Of a stretch of DNA of 24,782 nt, positions 22,442-24,782 are shown piece after piece. Where the stretch lies: the NCBI GenBank assembly GCA_964577275.1, contig CAZNYR010000060.1:1-24782 (forward strand). The letters run 5' to 3'. A model generated the notes under the pieces. It made no database searches and was not told where the DNA came from. It saw nothing but the letters and a program-made list of their open reading frames with translations. Made by a program: the position numbers and the translations under genes. Every line of letters starts with the position of its first letter. Position 1 is the first letter of the stretch. Source of the DNA: UBA2561 sp964577275. Lineage in GTDB: Bacteria > Bacteroidota > Bacteroidia > Cytophagales > Thermoflexibacteraceae.

Positions 22442-24565
22442 TTAATAATATTTCGCAATTTTATCTTTGACCTCCGCTACTTCTTTGATGGCTTTCATCA
22501 AATTGACCTCCATCTGCCCTGCTCGTGGCATGACCAAGCGATTCACGTAGGTATCATAATTTTCGACTTCGGCGGGTTCTGCCTTTTCCTCGACTTTGAG
22601 CATAATTACACCCAATGTTTCGGTAATTGCCGCAGAAGTTTCGCCTTCTTTCATGGCAAAAGCCTTTCCGATGGCGTATGACACACCGCCCACACCTTTG
22701 AGCATGGTATTTTTGAAGTTTACATTTTCTGCCGTTTCGATGACCGCCACCTCATAAACCGAAGAGATTTGTTCGATGGCTTTTCCTTTAATTTTGTCGG
22801 CTATCATTTTGGCTTTCAGTTCTTTAACGACTTCGGCAGTTACTTCTTGTTTTACTTTTTCCAACGGAGCAATTCCTGCCTCCTGTCGTTCGCTCAACAA
22901 AGCCACGATATATTGGTCTTCCAGCTCAAATACTTCGGAAACTTGCCCCAAAGCTACTTCTTCTTTAAAAGCCCATTTGATGACATCCCGAATGCCTGTA
23001 CCTGTCAAATTATTAATATTGCTGTCATCTTGCTCCAAATTAAGAGCTTGTAAGCTAATTTTATTGTGTTTTTTGACTTTATCCACATATTCTGAAGCCT
23101 TCTGACATTGTGCAAATTCGCCTGCTAATTGATAGGCGGTTTCTCGTGTATCTTCGCTGGCTTCGATTCGTTTGACAATTTTCGCTACGCCATACTGTTT
23201 GGTCGTTTTCGTGGCTTCCACCTTGATGATGTGATAACCGAAATCGGACTCAACCAATCGAGGGATAATCCCCTTTTGCGTGGCAGCCATGACCGCATCA
23301 TTAAAAGTCGGCACCATTGCGCCTTCAGTAAACCATCCCAAATCACCACCTTTCGTGCTGGTGCCAGGGTCTGCGCTATATTGCGAAGCGGCATAGGCAA
23401 AGTCTAATCCGTCTTGCGTTAATCGCTTCAAAATATCTTCTGCGTCTGCCTTAATTTTAGTGCGCTCCTCCTCAGTGGTTTCCTTCCGAGTTTCAAACAA
23501 AATATGTCGGGCTTTGACGTAAGGTTTTTCCTGTTCAATAATGCCCGTCATTTTATAAATCGTATATGCACCTTCCTTGAGTAAAGGACCTATTATTTTT
23601 CCTTCCGTGTATTCTTCGACCGAAATACTATTTGGAAGTTCATCCTCAAAATAGGCATTAAAATTATTTGGTACATCCGAATGAGCCGCCACGAAAGCCG
23701 TATCATCTTGTGCTTCTTGAAAAGACTTCATTAGTGATGTAATGTCTTTTTTGATTTGTGTCGAATCATCCGAAGAAGCATTGAGTGGAAATGGAACATA
23801 CTCTATCGAAGTACGTGCTTCTCGCTCATAATCAGCCTTATGCGCCTCATAATAGGCTTTTAGTTGCTCTTCAGTAGGCTTTACTTGCTCATTAGGAATT
23901 GCCGAAAATGGCACAAACGCATATTTCAATTTGAGATTTGTATTGGCTTCCTCGTATTCTCGTTTGGCTTCAGCTTTAGTAACATAAGTCGATGCCACAA
24001 ACAAATGAGCATATTTATCGCGCGGGCGAGTCGTTTTTAGCGACTGCTCAAACAACGCAAAATTCACGTAGTCTTGGGCGTATTGTTGCGGATTACTCTG
24101 AATCGTTTTCAGGTATCCCACAATTTGATTTCGGTCGATCTCGCCTGTTTCTGGATTGATAAATCGTTGTGCAAAACGGGGGTCGATATTATTTCCTTGT
24201 ATCATATCAACTAATTCCTCATCCGTAATCATAATTCCTAATTCCTCGAAATCTTTTTGGAATGCACGTTCATAAACCAATTCGTTCCATGCCTCTTTGC
24301 GGATAAAGGGCATTTCGCCTTCATTAGGCTGTCGCCCCAGACTTTGGGCATAACGCGACTTTAACTCCTCGACTTTGTTCTGAAAATCGCTGATAGGGAC
24401 TTTTTCCCCTGCGATTTCGCCGATGTTATTCTCATCGCCCCCGAACAAACTTCCCGAACTTGCTTGTTTGCTAATATATTCTGTCGCAACAAACATTACC
24501 AATGCCAAAGTGATTACACCAATCACTAAGCCTGACCTTTCTCTAATTTTTGTTATTACTGCCAT
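22442..24565 (-). CDS. ppiD: PpiD/SurA-like peptidyl-prolyl isomerase, membrane-anchored
   Basis: Periplasmic folding chaperone, 707 residues. An uncleaved N-terminal membrane helix (residues 12-30, 'GLVIGVITLALVMFVATEY') follows a basic cytoplasmic start, as in PpiD. A SurA_N-like chaperone region covers about 45-200 ('IAGEKVPISDFQNKVEELKSRY', 'LVYERAFQKDFEELGI'). A parvulin domain lies at about 350-450, with 'KARHILFETR', 'QYSADPGTSTKGGDLGWF' and 'FGYHIIKVE', including the conserved parvulin histidines. The C-terminal 250 residues form a second helical chaperone part. It is the first gene of the pair with the Omp85 protein and has a near-consensus -7 box 23 bases before the start. The gene symbol is by analogy of architecture. 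Confidence 0.88.
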   Translation of the reverse strand: MAVITKIRERSGLVIGVITLALVMFVATEYISKQASSGSLFGGDENNIGEIAGEKVPISDFQNKVEELKSRYAQSLGRQPNEGEMPFIRKEAWNELVYERAFQKDFEELGIMITDEELVDMIQGNNIDPRFAQRFINPETGEIDRNQIVGYLKTIQSNPQQYAQDYVNFALFEQSLKTTRPRDKYAHLFVASTYVTKAEAKREYEEANTNLKLKYAFVPFSAIPNEQVKPTEEQLKAYYEAHKADYEREARTSIEYVPFPLNASSDDSTQIKKDITSLMKSFQEAQDDTAFVAAHSDVPNNFNAYFEDELPNSISVEEYTEGKIIGPLLKEGAYTIYKMTGIIEQEKPYVKARHILFETRKETTEEERTKIKADAEDILKRLTQDGLDFAYAASQYSADPGTSTKGGDLGWFTEGAMVPTFNDAVMAATQKGIIPRLVESDFGYHIIKVEATKTTKQYGVAKIVKRIEASEDTRETAYQLAGEFAQCQKASEYVDKVKKHNKISLQALNLEQDDSNINNLTGTGIRDVIKWAFKEEVALGQVSEVFELEDQYIVALLSERQEAGIAPLEKVKQEVTAEVVKELKAKMIADKIKGKAIEQISSVYEVAVIETAENVNFKNTMLKGVGGVSYAIGKAFAMKEGETSAAITETLGVIMLKVEEKAEPAEVENYDTYVNRLVMPRAGQMEVNLMKAIKEVAEVKDKIAKYY

Positions 24566-24587
24566 TGTATCCTGATTTTTGAGGGTG

Positions 24588-24595
24588 CAAATTTA
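24588..24595 (-). promoter_or_regulatory. Candidate promoter of the PpiD-like gene
   Basis: On the minus strand the sequence reads TAAATTTG, matching TAnnTTTG. ATTG at 24620-24617 could be the -33 element, one base from TTTG, with 21 bases between. The leader would be about 15-20 bases. Confidence 0.45.
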
Positions 24596-24650
24596 TATGA
24601 TTTCCTCATTAAAATTCAATTAAATCGTAACAAAATTTCAAAGTTTTTTA

Positions 24651-24679
24651 GACCTGCCAAGTCTTTAAGACTTGGTCTT
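24651..24679. repeat. Palindrome CCAAGTCTT/AAGACTTGG upstream of the PpiD-like gene
   Basis: 9-base arms CCAAGTCTT (24657-24665) and AAGACTTGG (24667-24675) around a single T, flanked by GACC on the left and GTC on the right. No T run follows on either strand, so it is not a normal terminator. I recall similar 'AGACCTGCCAAGT' palindromes as dispersed repeats in Bacteroidota genomes. Confidence 0.6.
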
Positions 24680-24782
24680 GTTAGACGTTGCTTCAATTTA
24701 TAGTTTTCTGACCATCTTGATAAAACTTAGAATTAAAATACTTACTGATTCTTTTAAAAACAACTTTCCACAAATTTTTAAA

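Noticed and set aside
24657..24675. Palindrome as a rho-independent terminator
   Set aside because: Neither strand has a T run directly after the hairpin.

Overview
The window looks like chromosomal DNA of a member of the Bacteroidota, most likely of the Cytophagales type. This is judged from low GC content, a FecR-type anti-sigma factor with the C-terminal domain typical of the phylum, a DUF2027-Smr protein, candidate promoters with the Bacteroidota -7 box TAnnTTTG rather than a sigma-70 -10 box, and Bacteroidota-style Lgt, LepA and PpiD-like proteins. No tRNA, rRNA, CRISPR array, transposase or phage gene was seen. Three runs of exactly 10 N interrupt lgt, the DUF2027-Smr gene and the EnvC-like gene. 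The flanking reading frames join only if the true gaps are not 10 bases long, so these are assembly gaps and not natural frameshifts.

Layout. 1-3500 (+): the 3' two thirds of hppD (tyrosine catabolism), a terminator, a gene-free stretch, an orphan FecR-like anti-sigma factor, then asd (aspartate family amino acids and diaminopimelate). 3567-7589 (-): a tight, translationally coupled four-gene operon coding for a threonine-synthase-fold PLP enzyme, a DUF1611/DgcN-like P-loop protein, a small acidic-tailed protein and a PP-loop ATPase that resembles MurL, the UDP-MurNAc-L-Ala-L-Glu epimerase. This is the least understood and most interesting part of the window. 7590-8136: a long divergent intergenic region with repeated short palindromes. 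8137-8947 (+): lgt.

9015-17626 (-): tyrA, the DUF2027-Smr gene, lepA, a Crp/Fnr regulator, a glycerophosphodiester phosphodiesterase, an EnvC-like murein hydrolase activator with a degenerate LytM domain, and proS of the bacterial type with an editing insertion. 17844-19144 (-): two tandem paralogues of a PD-(D/E)XK nuclease-like protein. Their 3' ends are identical over 201 bp and their 5' leaders over 39 bp while the first halves have diverged, which points to gene conversion. 19502-20554 (+): recA, followed by a nested, duplicated terminator. 20648-24565 (-): a PpiD-like peptidyl-prolyl isomerase followed by an Omp85-family outer-membrane protein, an envelope biogenesis pair.

Two families of short non-coding repeats recur. 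One is a palindrome, CTGATTATCAG, found only between genes here. The other is a terminator hairpin built from CCCACGAT/ATCGTGGG, seen after both proS and recA. A third palindrome (CCAAGTCTT/AAGACTTGG) lies upstream of the PpiD-like gene. All functional calls come from reading motifs in the sequence. No database search was possible.
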